A stretch of DNA of 40,214 bases, taken from NCBI GenBank assembly GCA_945883625.1, contig CAMCXW010000019.1, positions 1-40,214 on the forward strand. The letters are read 5' to 3'. Under the pieces are notes generated by a model, which did not search any database, had not been told where the DNA came from, and saw only the letters and a list, made by a program, of their open reading frames with translations. Position 1 is the stretch's first letter; the number at the start of each line of letters is the position of its first letter. Below, piece by piece: positions 26,193 through 34,647 of this stretch. A program made the translations under genes and the position numbers. This stretch comes from Spirosoma fluviale (lineage in GTDB: Bacteria; Bacteroidota; Bacteroidia; Cytophagales; Spirosomataceae).

Positions 26193-26200
26193 TATCTTTG
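26193..26200 (+). promoter_or_regulatory. Candidate -7 box for kdsD
   Basis: TATCTTTG matches TAnnTTTG exactly and lies 23 bases before the TTG start at 26224. A partial -33 element CTTG (26167-26170) is at an acceptable 22-base spacing. This gives a predicted leader of about 17 bases. Confidence 0.45.
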
Positions 26201-26223
26201 AACCCTTATAATCCTTACTAACA

Positions 26224-27189
26224 TTGAAATTAAGCAAAAATATTCAATCCACAGCAAAAAAAGTTTTAACGCAAGAAGCGAAGGCCATTTTATATGTAAG
26301 TCAAGCAATCGATTCCGAATTTGAAGCATGTGTTGAACATTTGCTAGCTCGCCCGGGCAGGATTGTATTTACGGGAATTGGTAAATCTGCCATTATTGCT
26401 CAGAAGATTGTTGCCACAATGAATTCAACGGGGACGCCCGCTTTATTTATGCATGCGGCCGATGCCATTCATGGCGATTTAGGAATGATTCAGTCGGGTG
26501 ATTCCGTGATTTGCATCTCCAAATCCGGCGATACCCCCGAAATCAAAGTGCTCGTGCCCTTAATTAAACGTCTAGACGTTTCGTTAATTGCCATGGTTTC
26601 GAATAGAGAGTCGTATTTGGGGCAGCAGGCCAACTATATTTTACATGCGTTCGCAGAACAAGAGGCGGACTTAATGAATTTGGCGCCTACAACATCAACG
26701 ACCGTAGCCTTGGCCCTTGGTGATGCATTAGCAGTTTGCTTGTTGGAATGCAAGGGGTTTACCGCTCAGGATTTTGCCAAATACCATCCCGGCGGTGCCC
26801 TGGGAAAGCGGATGTATTTGAAGGTTTCTGATTTATATCCTCAGCATGATTTTCCTTCCATTGTGCCTGCGGCAACTATTAAAGAGGCAATTCACGAGAT
26901 TAGTTCGAAGCGGCTTGGGGCCACCGCTGTAGTAGAGGGCGGTGAATTATTGGGGATTATTACGGATGGCGATGTACGCCGTATGTTAGAAATGCAGGCC
27001 GACTGGTCAGCCATTCAGGTCATCGATATGATGAATCGAACCCCAAAAACCATTGATTCAGACGCTTATGCGACGGAGGCATTGGCGATTATGCAATCCT
27101 TAAATATTACGCAATTGATTGTGCTTGCAAATAAAAAGGCCGTGGGATTTGTCCATATCCACGACCTTTTAAAAGAGGGAATTGTCTAA
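26224..27189 (+). CDS. kdsD: Arabinose-5-phosphate isomerase (KdsD/KpsF/GutQ family)
   Basis: A 321-residue protein with an SIS sugar-isomerase domain (about 30-170) and two CBS motifs (about 200-321). The SIS domain shows TGIGKSAIIAQKI, HAADAIHGDLGMI and SKSGDTPE, the phosphosugar-binding motifs. It interconverts ribulose-5-phosphate and arabinose-5-phosphate for Kdo in the LPS inner core. The start is TTG: a stop at 26209-26211 precedes it and no ATG or GTG lies between. It is divergent from recQ, with 87 bases between. It ends one base before the convergent DUF4293 stop. Confidence 0.92.
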   Translation: MKLSKNIQSTAKKVLTQEAKAILYVSQAIDSEFEACVEHLLARPGRIVFTGIGKSAIIAQKIVATMNSTGTPALFMHAADAIHGDLGMIQSGDSVICISKSGDTPEIKVLVPLIKRLDVSLIAMVSNRESYLGQQANYILHAFAEQEADLMNLAPTTSTTVALALGDALAVCLLECKGFTAQDFAKYHPGGALGKRMYLKVSDLYPQHDFPSIVPAATIKEAIHEISSKRLGATAVVEGGELLGIITDGDVRRMLEMQADWSAIQVIDMMNRTPKTIDSDAYATEALAIMQSLNITQLIVLANKKAVGFVHIHDLLKEGIV

Positions 27190-27190
27190 A

Positions 27191-27670
27191 TTAGCGCATG
27201 CGATTCGAAGACTGCACGAGCATTTCGTCCTTCCGAATTAACCGATTCGCAATCATATTTGCTAGTAGCGCGACCACCATCGCGTAAAATCCATAACCAT
27301 ATTTTCCTTGAATTTCCGGATCAAACGTAGGCATCGCCTTTTTAAATATCACCCAAAAAGCATAGGCCATCGCGCCTGCAAGTAGTAGTGAATTGACTAA
27401 GCCCAACATCATTTGGCGGACACGATTTTTAAATGAAAAAATCGTTACTAAGGTGATGATGGTGGATAAGGTGATTAAAATCGCAATCGCGATCGTCGGG
27501 TGTGTTGCTGTAGTTTGTTCCCCTTGCGATACTGTCCATTCATTGAAGAAAAGAGTTGCTTTTTGGCCTGATGCACCTATTTTGCTCCATATTGGCCAGC
27601 CCGTCGATGTGGCAAGGCTATTGGCAAAAATTACTAAGGCTAATAAAAGGGATTGTGGTCTCTGAATCAT
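27191..27670 (-). CDS. DUF4293 membrane protein
   Basis: A 159-residue protein with four hydrophobic segments (about 6-22, 60-80, 88-112, 125-142). It starts MIQRPQSL and ends with ANRLIRKDEMLVQSSNRMR, both typical of DUF4293, a Bacteroidota-restricted family of unknown function. No catalytic motif is visible. It follows the carotenoid desaturase by 24 bases on the same strand and may be co-transcribed with it. Confidence 0.8.
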   Translation of the reverse strand: MIQRPQSLLLALVIFANSLATSTGWPIWSKIGASGQKATLFFNEWTVSQGEQTTATHPTIAIAILITLSTIITLVTIFSFKNRVRQMMLGLVNSLLLAGAMAYAFWVIFKKAMPTFDPEIQGKYGYGFYAMVVALLANMIANRLIRKDEMLVQSSNRMR

Positions 27671-27694
27671 ACGTATTAAGAATTTGATGCAAAA

Positions 27695-29164
27695 TTAAGC
27701 ATTTTCTTGAAATAGCTTGGCTGCGATTTTCGCTGAACTGAGGCATAAAGGAATCCCGCCTCCCGGATGGACACTTCCACCAATCCAATAGAGGTTTTTG
27801 ATGCTCGGTCGGTAATTAGGATGCCGTAAAAACGCCGCAAATTTATTATTGGATGCATTTCCGTACAAGGCACCACCTGAAGAGGAGGTGCGCGTTTCGA
27901 TACGGCGGGGATCAAGGTAGTCCTCAGAAACAATGTGTTTTTCAAGATCCACCCCTAAAATTTGGCTAATTTTTGCGATTACATTTTTACGTGTTTCAGC
28001 GACTAGATTGTCCCAATCTTGCCCGCTATTTGCTGGGGCATTCATCAATACAAACCAGTTTTCACAACCTGTAGGCGCATCTTCTGAAGCTACCTTGCTA
28101 GAAATATGTACATAGGCCGTTGGGTCTTCGTCCATTGTTTGCGTTTTAAAAATTGCGTCAAATTCCCGCTTATAATTTTCTGCAAAAAAGATGTTATGCA
28201 CGCCCAATTCATCGAATGTGCGGTTTACCCCCCAATAAAAAATAATTCCTGAGCTTGATTTTGGCTGATTTAGTAATTTTTTCGGTTTGGTGATCTCAGG
28301 TAATAATCGATCATATGTGGGACGAATGTCTGCATTGCTAGCTACGTAGTCAAAGTCATAAGTTCCTTTTGTTGTGTCCAACCCGGTAACTTGATTACCA
28401 GCACATCGAATGTTGGTCACCGGTTCTTCCAAGTGGAATTCAACGCCTAAATCTTTTGCCAAGCGGGATAAAGATCTAGGTATTTCAATCATTCCCCCTG
28501 ATGGAAAATACGCCCCCAAATTGTATTCTAAATGTGGAATAATGGATAAAGTGGCCGGTGTTTGATAGGGATCAGACCCATTATAGGTAGCATATCGATC
28601 GAATAACTGGGCCGTTTTGGGGTTTAAAAATCTTTTTTGGTGATGCGTATGCATGGTCTCGAAAAGACCGAGGCGGTGTAAATTTGCATATCCCGTTAGT
28701 GCTTTTTTGCCTGTCCACGTAGCCAATTTGTGTAAGGAGTTGTCCAGAAAAAGATCACTTACGATGTTATATTTTATTCCTGCTTCTGTGATGTAATCGC
28801 GAATGTTCGTGGCTGATTCTCCAAGTACTTCGGCGATTTCCTTAGAAGTTTTATCAGGATCTTGATGGGTATTCAGGCGTGTCCCATCTTCCCAGAAGTA
28901 CCGACAAATTTCCGGCAGACGTTCGTATTGGAAGTATTCTCGTGGGTTTTTTCCGGCAAGGGTAAATAATTCATCAACGAGTTGCGGTAATGTAAATAAC
29001 GACGGCCCCGCATCGAATCGATAGCCATCGAGCGTGATTTCGGCTAATTTTCCGCCAGGATAGGCATTAGCTTCAAACACGTGAACTTGTTGGCCCAAGC
29101 ATGCCATTCGAATCGCAAAAGCGATACCTCCAATTCCTGATCCTACGATTCCGATTTGCGCCAC
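27695..29164 (-). CDS. crtD: Carotenoid desaturase, CrtD-like (phytoene desaturase superfamily)
   Basis: A 489-residue FAD-dependent oxidoreductase. The dinucleotide-binding motif GSGIGG is at residues 8-13, followed by YPGGKLAEI and FDAGPSLFTLP. The C-terminal FAD motif is WIGGSVHPGGGIPLC. The FDAGPSLF form is closer to Bacteroidota CrtD (1-hydroxycarotenoid 3,4-desaturase) than to their CrtI, which usually reads FDMGPSWYWMP; this is from memory of family sequences and is moderately certain. It would add double bonds to membrane carotenoids such as flexixanthin-type pigments. No other crt gene is in the window. The start is GTG, the only candidate between an upstream in-frame stop and the FAD motif. 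Confidence 0.82.
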   Translation of the reverse strand: MAQIGIVGSGIGGIAFAIRMACLGQQVHVFEANAYPGGKLAEITLDGYRFDAGPSLFTLPQLVDELFTLAGKNPREYFQYERLPEICRYFWEDGTRLNTHQDPDKTSKEIAEVLGESATNIRDYITEAGIKYNIVSDLFLDNSLHKLATWTGKKALTGYANLHRLGLFETMHTHHQKRFLNPKTAQLFDRYATYNGSDPYQTPATLSIIPHLEYNLGAYFPSGGMIEIPRSLSRLAKDLGVEFHLEEPVTNIRCAGNQVTGLDTTKGTYDFDYVASNADIRPTYDRLLPEITKPKKLLNQPKSSSGIIFYWGVNRTFDELGVHNIFFAENYKREFDAIFKTQTMDEDPTAYVHISSKVASEDAPTGCENWFVLMNAPANSGQDWDNLVAETRKNVIAKISQILGVDLEKHIVSEDYLDPRRIETRTSSSGGALYGNASNNKFAAFLRHPNYRPSIKNLYWIGGSVHPGGGIPLCLSSAKIAAKLFQENA

Positions 29165-29240
29165 TGATTTATTTTTGAAGCTCTAAATTAACTAAATAAG
29201 AATAAACGGGTAAATGTTTTACACTCCATTTCATTTTCTG

Positions 29241-29248
29241 TAATTTTG
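29241..29248 (+). promoter_or_regulatory. Candidate -7 box for aspS
   Basis: TAATTTTG matches TAnnTTTG exactly and ends 21 bases before the aspS ATG, giving a leader of about 15 bases. A TTTT run at 29217-29220 sits 20 bases upstream in place of the -33 TTTG. The rest of the 105-base crtD/aspS gap is AT-rich; no promoter box is seen for crtD. Confidence 0.5.
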
Positions 29249-29269
29249 CACGAATTTTTAATTTAAAAT

Positions 29270-31033
29270 ATGCTACGTACACACACGAACGGCGAATTGC
29301 GCATGGGCCATGTAGGTCAAACGGTCACTTTATGTGGCTGGATACAAAAGACGCGCGACAAAGGAGGGATGATTTGGGTTGATTTACGTGACCGGTATGG
29401 GATTACGCAATTGATGCTAGAGGAGGGGAAATCGACTCCAGAGGCGTTACAAATCGCCCGTAGTTTAGGCCGTGAATTTGTTGTGGAGGCGATAGGTGTG
29501 GTTGTAGAACGTTTGGCAAAAAATGACAAAATGCCCACGGGCGACATTGAGATAAAGGTGACGGGCATTCGGGTATTAAATCCAGCCAAATTGCCACCTT
29601 TTTTGATTGAAGATGAAACGGATGGAGGGGATGATATCCGCATGAAATACCGGTATTTAGACTTGCGTCGTAATCCGATTCGTGCAAGTTTGCAATTGCG
29701 TCACCACGTGGGTCGCGAAGTGCGTAATTACTTAGATAAGCAAGATTTTATTGAGGTTGAAACGCCTGTATTAATCAAATCCACTCCGGAGGGAGCGCGT
29801 GATTTTGTCGTGCCTTCGCGCATGAATCCAGGTGAATTTTATGCCTTACCACAATCTCCACAAACATTTAAGCAATTATTGATGGTTTCCGGTTTCGACC
29901 GTTACTACCAAATTGTGAAGTGTTTTCGGGATGAGGATTTACGCGCAGATCGCCAGCCTGAGTTTACTCAAATCGACTGCGAAATGTCATTTGTGGAGCA
30001 AGAAGATATCCTGAATATGTTTGAGGGATTGATTCGTCATTTGTTCCAAAATGTGAAAGGCTTCGACATCGGCCAAGTGCCACGTATGACCTATGCGGAT
30101 GCGATGAAATATTACGGTTCGGATAAGCCGGACATTCGATTTGATATGAAGTTTGTGGAGTTAAAGGGCGAGGGTATTGATTTGACTTCTGGAAAAGATT
30201 TTCAGGTATTTGATGCGGCGAACACCGTATTGGGTATTTGTGTTAAGGGTGCTGCTGAGTATACGCGCAAGCAGTTAGATGAATTAACCGATTTTGTTCG
30301 TCGGCCGCAAATCGGGGCCAAAGGCTTGATTTATGCGCGTGTTCAACCGGATGGTGTAGTTAAATCGTCGGTGGATAAATTTTATTCAGAAGCAGATTTA
30401 GCGACTTGGGCTACGGCCTTTAACGCAGAGCCAGGTGACTTAATTTTGGTGCTTTCAGGGGAAGGTGACAAGGTGCGCAAGCAATTGAACGAATTACGTT
30501 TAGAGATGGGAACACGTATGGGATTACGTGATCCGAATAATTACAAAGTTCATTGGGTAGTTGATTTCCCACTATTAGAGTACGGTGAGGAGGAAGATCG
30601 CTGGTTTGCGATGCATCATCCATTTACAAGTCCGAAACCGGAAGATATTCCGTTGATGTTAGCCGGGGAATTCGCAAAAGTTCGTGCGAACGCCTACGAT
30701 TTAGTCGTGAATGGCGTGGAAGTAGGAGGAGGTTCGATTCGTATTTTCCAAAAAGACCTTCAGTCTAAAATGTTCGAAGTCCTTGGATTCACTCCAGAGG
30801 AAGCGCAAGCACAATTTGGTTTCTTATTAGATGCCTTTGAATATGGGGCGCCGCCGCATGGTGGATTGGCCTTTGGTTTTGATCGCCTTTGCTCGTTATT
30901 TGGTGGTACGGATTCAATTCGGGATTACATTGCCTTCCCTAAGAATAACGCGGGACGCGACGTGATGATCGATTCTCCTTCTCCATTGGCGCAAGCACAG
31001 TTGGATGAATTGAAGATTAAGACGACGGTTTAG
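29270..31033 (+). CDS. aspS: Aspartate-tRNA ligase
   Basis: A 587-residue class II synthetase of the bacterial type. An N-terminal OB-fold anticodon-binding domain (1-105) is followed by the catalytic core with motif 2 ([18 protein letters not shown]) and motif 3 ([12 protein letters not shown]) near the C-terminus. A bacteria-specific GAD insertion domain lies at about 290-410. It charges tRNA-Asp in the cytoplasm. It is a single-gene unit with its own candidate promoter and a strong terminator 16 bases after the stop. Confidence 0.97.
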   Translation: MLRTHTNGELRMGHVGQTVTLCGWIQKTRDKGGMIWVDLRDRYGITQLMLEEGKSTPEALQIARSLGREFVVEAIGVVVERLAKNDKMPTGDIEIKVTGIRVLNPAKLPPFLIEDETDGGDDIRMKYRYLDLRRNPIRASLQLRHHVGREVRNYLDKQDFIEVETPVLIKSTPEGARDFVVPSRMNPGEFYALPQSPQTFKQLLMVSGFDRYYQIVKCFRDEDLRADRQPEFTQIDCEMSFVEQEDILNMFEGLIRHLFQNVKGFDIGQVPRMTYADAMKYYGSDKPDIRFDMKFVELKGEGIDLTSGKDFQVFDAANTVLGICVKGAAEYTRKQLDELTDFVRRPQIGAKGLIYARVQPDGVVKSSVDKFYSEADLATWATAFNAEPGDLILVLSGEGDKVRKQLNELRLEMGTRMGLRDPNNYKVHWVVDFPLLEYGEEEDRWFAMHHPFTSPKPEDIPLMLAGEFAKVRANAYDLVVNGVEVGGGSIRIFQKDLQSKMFEVLGFTPEEAQAQFGFLLDAFEYGAPPHGGLAFGFDRLCSLFGGTDSIRDYIAFPKNNAGRDVMIDSPSPLAQAQLDELKIKTTV

Positions 31034-31049
31034 ATTAGTTAATATAATG

Positions 31050-31085
31050 AAAGTGGGGGCCGCGCAGCGGCCCCCACTTTTTTTT
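31050..31085 (+). terminator. Strong intrinsic terminator of aspS, possibly bidirectional
   Basis: A perfect 14-bp stem (31050-31063 with 31067-31080) contains a GGGGGCCGC core and a 3-base GCA loop. On the plus strand an 8-T run (31078-31085) follows. It is by far the strongest hairpin noticed in the window. The convergent carbonic anhydrase gene stops at 31084-31086, so the same hairpin lies directly after it on the minus strand. There the following bases (TTTCATTATATT) are only moderately T-rich. Confidence 0.93.
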
Positions 31086-31713
31086 AAAAATCGTAATGGA
31101 AAACAGGACTTTTCCATTCGCCGGCATTGATATTCAACACCTCTTTAATCTCGCCTTTGTGGATATCGAATACCCAGCCGTGCAAGTGAGGGAATTGGCG
31201 TTTTCCCCAAGCTTTCTGGACGATAGAAGTCTTGGCTAAGTTTTGGATCTGTTCCGCAACATTCAATTCCACTAGTTTATTGAAACGTGCCGTTTCATCC
31301 TTGATGTCATGCAAATCTTCATAGTGTTTTTCATAGACCTCTTTGATGTTACGTAGCCATTTGTTAATTAGTCCAAAATCGTGATTGGTCATCGCTGCCT
31401 TCACCCCACCACAATTATAATGGCCACAAACAATGATATGTTTCACCTCTAATACCTCTACAGCATATTGCAAAACGGATAATAAATTGATATCCGTATG
31501 GACCACCATATTCGCCACATTTCTATGAACGAAAATATCACCTGGATCCGCATGCGTAATTTCCTCCGCAGGGACGCGGCTATCAGCACAACCGATCCAA
31601 AGGAAAAGAGGGGTTTGGGTTTTCGACAAATTGTCAAAATAGGTCGGGTCTAATTCTAGTCTTTCGCTAGCCCAAGCCTTGTTACTCAATAGTAATTTTT
31701 TGTATTCTTTCAT
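31084..31713 (-). CDS. can: Beta-class carbonic anhydrase
   Basis: A 209-residue beta-carbonic anhydrase. The zinc ligands are C42 (WIGCADSRVP), H98 and C101 (CGHYNCGG), with the D44-R46 dyad. The length and lack of a signal peptide match the cytoplasmic Can type. It interconverts CO2 and bicarbonate. It starts 2 bases after the SulP gene ends, so the two are almost certainly co-transcribed. Coupled bicarbonate transport and hydration is therefore the likely role. Confidence 0.95.
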   Translation of the reverse strand: MKEYKKLLLSNKAWASERLELDPTYFDNLSKTQTPLFLWIGCADSRVPAEEITHADPGDIFVHRNVANMVVHTDINLLSVLQYAVEVLEVKHIIVCGHYNCGGVKAAMTNHDFGLINKWLRNIKEVYEKHYEDLHDIKDETARFNKLVELNVAEQIQNLAKTSIVQKAWGKRQFPHLHGWVFDIHKGEIKEVLNINAGEWKSPVFHYDF

Positions 31714-31715
31714 GA

Positions 31716-33236
31716 TTATTTCTTTTTTAAATCTGCCTCAATGCCTCTTTCGTGAGCTGTGGCGATAAATTCTTGAATAAGTAAATTAATGTCGTGATCC
31801 ATGAAATGCACTTTTGAAATATCAATAAACACTTCAGAACCCGTTGGAATCCTCCGAAGCGCTTCTTTTAAGGCCATTTTGTGTAAAAAAGTTACGTCCT
31901 TTTGGAATTTAATTAATACTTCATTTCCATTTTGGAAAACGGTGAAAACAGACGAATAATTCGTCACTAAGACGAAGACTAAGCCCACCAAGGTTCCTAC
32001 AAAAATACCCCACAATAAGTCAACACCTACGACTACGACGATAGTGACTAAAAAGGGAACCCATTGCTTCCAACCTTCTGCAATTACCTTTTTAAAAGCG
32101 GAAGGGTGGGCAAGTTTATAGCCCGTGTATAATAAAACACTTGCTAAACAGGCCAATGGTATTTTGTTCAGGTATAACGGCAAAGCAAGTACCGCTGCGA
32201 GAAGCAAGATACCGTGGAAAAAGCCGGACATACGGCTTTTTCCACCCGAATAGATATTTGTGGAGGAGCGTACAATCACTGAAGTGATGGGAATTCCACC
32301 TAATAATCCACTAGCTACATTTCCTACCCCTTGAGCTAAAAGTTCTCTATCTGGTGAGGAGATTCTTTTTAAAGGGTCTAATGAATCTGTCGCTTCTAAG
32401 GATAATAAGGATTCTAGCGAAGCGACAATAGCTAATGTCAAGGCGATGGAATACACTTTGGAATTTGTGATAAAACTCCAATCAGGCGAGACTAATCCAT
32501 GCCAAACATCCTCAGTCGAAGCAAAAATGGGCAGGTTGACCATGTGGTCTTTTGAATTTCCTAAATACCAGTCTGGCGCCCCCAAAGCAAAACTTTCATT
32601 TATCGCCACTCCCGCCAAAACCACAAATAAGGAGGCAGGAAGTGCATTCATAAAGCGAAAAGTTTCACCTAGCTTAGTCCACGAAAACAGAATAAGTAAC
32701 CCGATCGCAGAGATGAGTAAGGCCCCAACTTTCAGGGTAGCAAAGGAGGCTAAGATTTCTGAAAAGGTATTTTTCCCATCTTTTTGGTTAAATTCTAATT
32801 CGCCAATAAAGTCCAAATCGTCTCCAATGGCATGTGGAATTTGCTTTAAAATAATGACAATTCCGATTGCAACTAACATGCCTCGAATGACAGAGGAAGG
32901 GAAGAATCCGCCGATTTTCCCCAACTTCAGCAGACCAAGAGCAATTTGAATTATACCGGCAAGTATGACTGCAACTAAAAAGCCAGGAAATGAACCTAGA
33001 TCAATAATAGCAGTCGCCACGATAATCGTGAGTCCAGCGGCTGGTCCACTGACAGATAGCTCAGATCCTGATAAAAGAGAAACGATAATTCCTCCCACGA
33101 TACCTGCCACAAGGCCAGCTAACAAGGGTGCGCCTGATGCAAGTGCTATCCCTAAGCAAAGAGGAAGGGCGACTAAAAATACAGCAATGCCCGATTTCCA
33201 ATCTCCTTTGAGAAAGGACTGTATGTAATGATTCAT
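31716..33236 (-). CDS. SulP-family anion transporter, probable bicarbonate carrier
   Basis: A 506-residue inner-membrane transporter with about 12-14 hydrophobic segments (1-430) and a short C-terminal STAS-like domain (about 435-506, with GSEVFIDISKVHFMDHD). The core shows the SulP pattern in LPLCLGIALASGAPLLAGLVAG and GPAAGLTIIVA. SulP proteins carry sulfate, bicarbonate or related anions. The 2-base link to a carbonic anhydrase gene points to bicarbonate, as in BicA-like systems. This is inference from context. No -7 box is clear in the 37-base gap upstream; transcription may come from the secreted-protein genes ahead of it. Confidence 0.88.
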   Translation of the reverse strand: MNHYIQSFLKGDWKSGIAVFLVALPLCLGIALASGAPLLAGLVAGIVGGIIVSLLSGSELSVSGPAAGLTIIVATAIIDLGSFPGFLVAVILAGIIQIALGLLKLGKIGGFFPSSVIRGMLVAIGIVIILKQIPHAIGDDLDFIGELEFNQKDGKNTFSEILASFATLKVGALLISAIGLLILFSWTKLGETFRFMNALPASLFVVLAGVAINESFALGAPDWYLGNSKDHMVNLPIFASTEDVWHGLVSPDWSFITNSKVYSIALTLAIVASLESLLSLEATDSLDPLKRISSPDRELLAQGVGNVASGLLGGIPITSVIVRSSTNIYSGGKSRMSGFFHGILLLAAVLALPLYLNKIPLACLASVLLYTGYKLAHPSAFKKVIAEGWKQWVPFLVTIVVVVGVDLLWGIFVGTLVGLVFVLVTNYSSVFTVFQNGNEVLIKFQKDVTFLHKMALKEALRRIPTGSEVFIDISKVHFMDHDINLLIQEFIATAHERGIEADLKKK

Positions 33237-33273
33237 ATGTCTTTATATTTTAATTAATGAAAAATTAGTTAGG

Positions 33274-33597
33274 TTAGTGCACGCGATCGGGTGGGGTTAG
33301 GATCGGATTTACATGCGCATTTGTTTTCCTTACTAAATAAAAATTAATCAAAATATTTTTACAAAAAGAATCTGGGAGTATGCTGCCTTCCATTGAGTAA
33401 ATTGATTCATCTGAAAAATCCTCATCCTCATCCGTTATTTCATCCTCCTCTTGATTCTCTTGTTTTTGATTTACGGGCTTCGAATGATGATCAGATTGCG
33501 TTGTAAGTTGACATGGCGCGGAGGCACGCGCATACGTCGTCGCCTGTACTTGCGAGAAGGTCAATAAGCAAATCAATAAAGTGATTATCGCACGCAT
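33274..33597 (-). CDS. Small secreted protein of unknown function
   Basis: A 107-residue protein with a signal peptide (about 1-19, MRAIITLLICLLTFSQVQA). The middle is highly acidic (QEEDEITDEDEDFSDE, about 49-64). Two cysteines remain in the mature part (residues about 29 and 79). The C-terminus NPILTPPDRVH carries the double proline seen at the end of some short Bacteroidota exported proteins. I do not recognise a family with confidence. Its ATG overlaps the stop of the upstream gene by one base (TAATG), so it is translationally coupled, and SulP follows after 37 bases. Confidence 0.6.
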   Translation of the reverse strand: MRAIITLLICLLTFSQVQATTYARASAPCQLTTQSDHHSKPVNQKQENQEEDEITDEDEDFSDESIYSMEGSILPDSFCKNILINFYLVRKTNAHVNPILTPPDRVH

Positions 33598-34523
33598 TAG
33601 TCGAATTTAATTTTGGTCTGATTCGTTATTTTGCCTTTTTCATCGCGTTCCTGAACGACAATAGGTTCAATATCCTCAAATTTATCTTTTCCATAGCGCA
33701 TTTCCTTTTTTAATCGGCCTCCCGATCCAAATTCGTAAAATTCACGCCATCTACCTACGCGAACACCTTCGTCTAGTTTCCCCTCAATCGCTAAATTCCC
33801 AGACGGATAAAAAAGTAAATACTGGCCTGTTGACTTCCCATAAACGAACGGAATAACCTCTTTAATTTTAAGCTTAGCCGCATCAAAATAACTAATCTCG
33901 GACCCTGCAGGAAATCCACGGTCAAAATAATTTTTCGTCAAAAGTATACCTTCTGAATCATAGGCTTCCCATCGGTCATTCTTCGCCCCCATGTAAAAGT
34001 AGCCCTCTTCAACGAGCACCTCATTGATTATTTTTCGATACGAACCATGACAAATTTGTGCGCGTTGGTTTTCCTTTAATGGTGTATTTACGATGCGAGA
34101 TTGGCCGGGATCGTACCACCAAATCTCCTGCACATAGGGGCTTACAGATTCATCTTCGACATACTTGACAACATTGAATTCTTCAATGGTAGCCCTTCCA
34201 CCTGTACCGTAACTTCCAACTCTACGTTCTGTTTTAGTCCCCTCGTACTCATCTTTAAGTTGTACTTTCTTTTTCAACCGCCGGGCTGTCATGCTTGCTT
34301 TTAGGCTTACATCTTCCCAAATCGCTTGACTTTCGTTTTTAAGTGCTTTGGCTGATTCTAATCCTTGTTCTAGCCCTGTACCTAGTCGACCACCAAACAG
34401 GCCACTTGATTTTTTCGTCGTATCAGTTAAGGGCTTATTGTTTGAAAAAATAGACTTGTCTTGCCCTTCACTTAGGAAGCAAATGGAGAGTAATAAACAA
34501 AAAAAGACACCATTAAATTTCAT
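33597..34523 (-). CDS. Secreted MORN-like repeat protein of unknown function
   Basis: A 308-residue protein with a signal peptide (1-20, ending FLSEG-Q). Residues 22-100 are polar and basic. From about 175 to 280 there are three to four MORN/YwqK-like repeats of the form GxxxGxWxxYxxxG (KNDRWEAYDSEG, STGQYLLFYPSGN, RVGRWREFYEFGSGG). Such repeats are common in Bacteroidota exported proteins, and automated annotation often labels them YwqK-family antitoxins without evidence; no toxin is adjacent. The frame runs 24 bases further upstream, but the ATG at 34523 puts the signal peptide first. The stop overlaps the next gene by one base. Confidence 0.75.
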   Translation of the reverse strand: MKFNGVFFCLLLSICFLSEGQDKSIFSNNKPLTDTTKKSSGLFGGRLGTGLEQGLESAKALKNESQAIWEDVSLKASMTARRLKKKVQLKDEYEGTKTERRVGSYGTGGRATIEEFNVVKYVEDESVSPYVQEIWWYDPGQSRIVNTPLKENQRAQICHGSYRKIINEVLVEEGYFYMGAKNDRWEAYDSEGILLTKNYFDRGFPAGSEISYFDAAKLKIKEVIPFVYGKSTGQYLLFYPSGNLAIEGKLDEGVRVGRWREFYEFGSGGRLKKEMRYGKDKFEDIEPIVVQERDEKGKITNQTKIKFD

Positions 34524-34557
34524 ATGTATGGAACGTTCAACGTCCAAAAAAATTTTC

Positions 34558-34565
34558 CAAAAATA
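34558..34565 (-). promoter_or_regulatory. Candidate -7 box for the MORN-like/SulP/can run
   Basis: Minus-strand TATTTTTG matches TAnnTTTG exactly, 34 bases upstream of the ATG at 34523. No TTTG -33 element is evident. It could drive all four genes down to the carbonic anhydrase, since gaps within the run are short. Confidence 0.4.
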
Positions 34566-34597
34566 GGAATTTAAATGTTTCCCTCGGGTAGTTTGTG

Positions 34598-34605
34598 TAT
34601 TTTTG
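34598..34605 (+). promoter_or_regulatory. Candidate -7 box for the GDP-fucose synthase run
   Basis: TATTTTTG matches TAnnTTTG exactly, 42 bases upstream of the TTG start at 34648. No good -33 TTTG is visible. Together with the box on the other strand it makes the 124-base region between 34523 and 34648 a divergent promoter. Confidence 0.4.
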
Positions 34606-34647
34606 TAACGTTTTTTATGACAAGAAGTTAAATAATCAAATTACGCA

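Noticed and set aside
33265-33277. TTAGTTAGGTTAG, similar to a DtxR half-box, between SulP and the small secreted gene
   Set aside because: It has no dyad symmetry, partly overlaps the stop of the small gene, and looks like a short TTAG repeat.
33597-34523. YwqK-type antitoxin of a toxin-antitoxin pair
   Set aside because: MORN-like repeats alone do not show this role; the protein is secreted and the neighbour is not a recognisable toxin.
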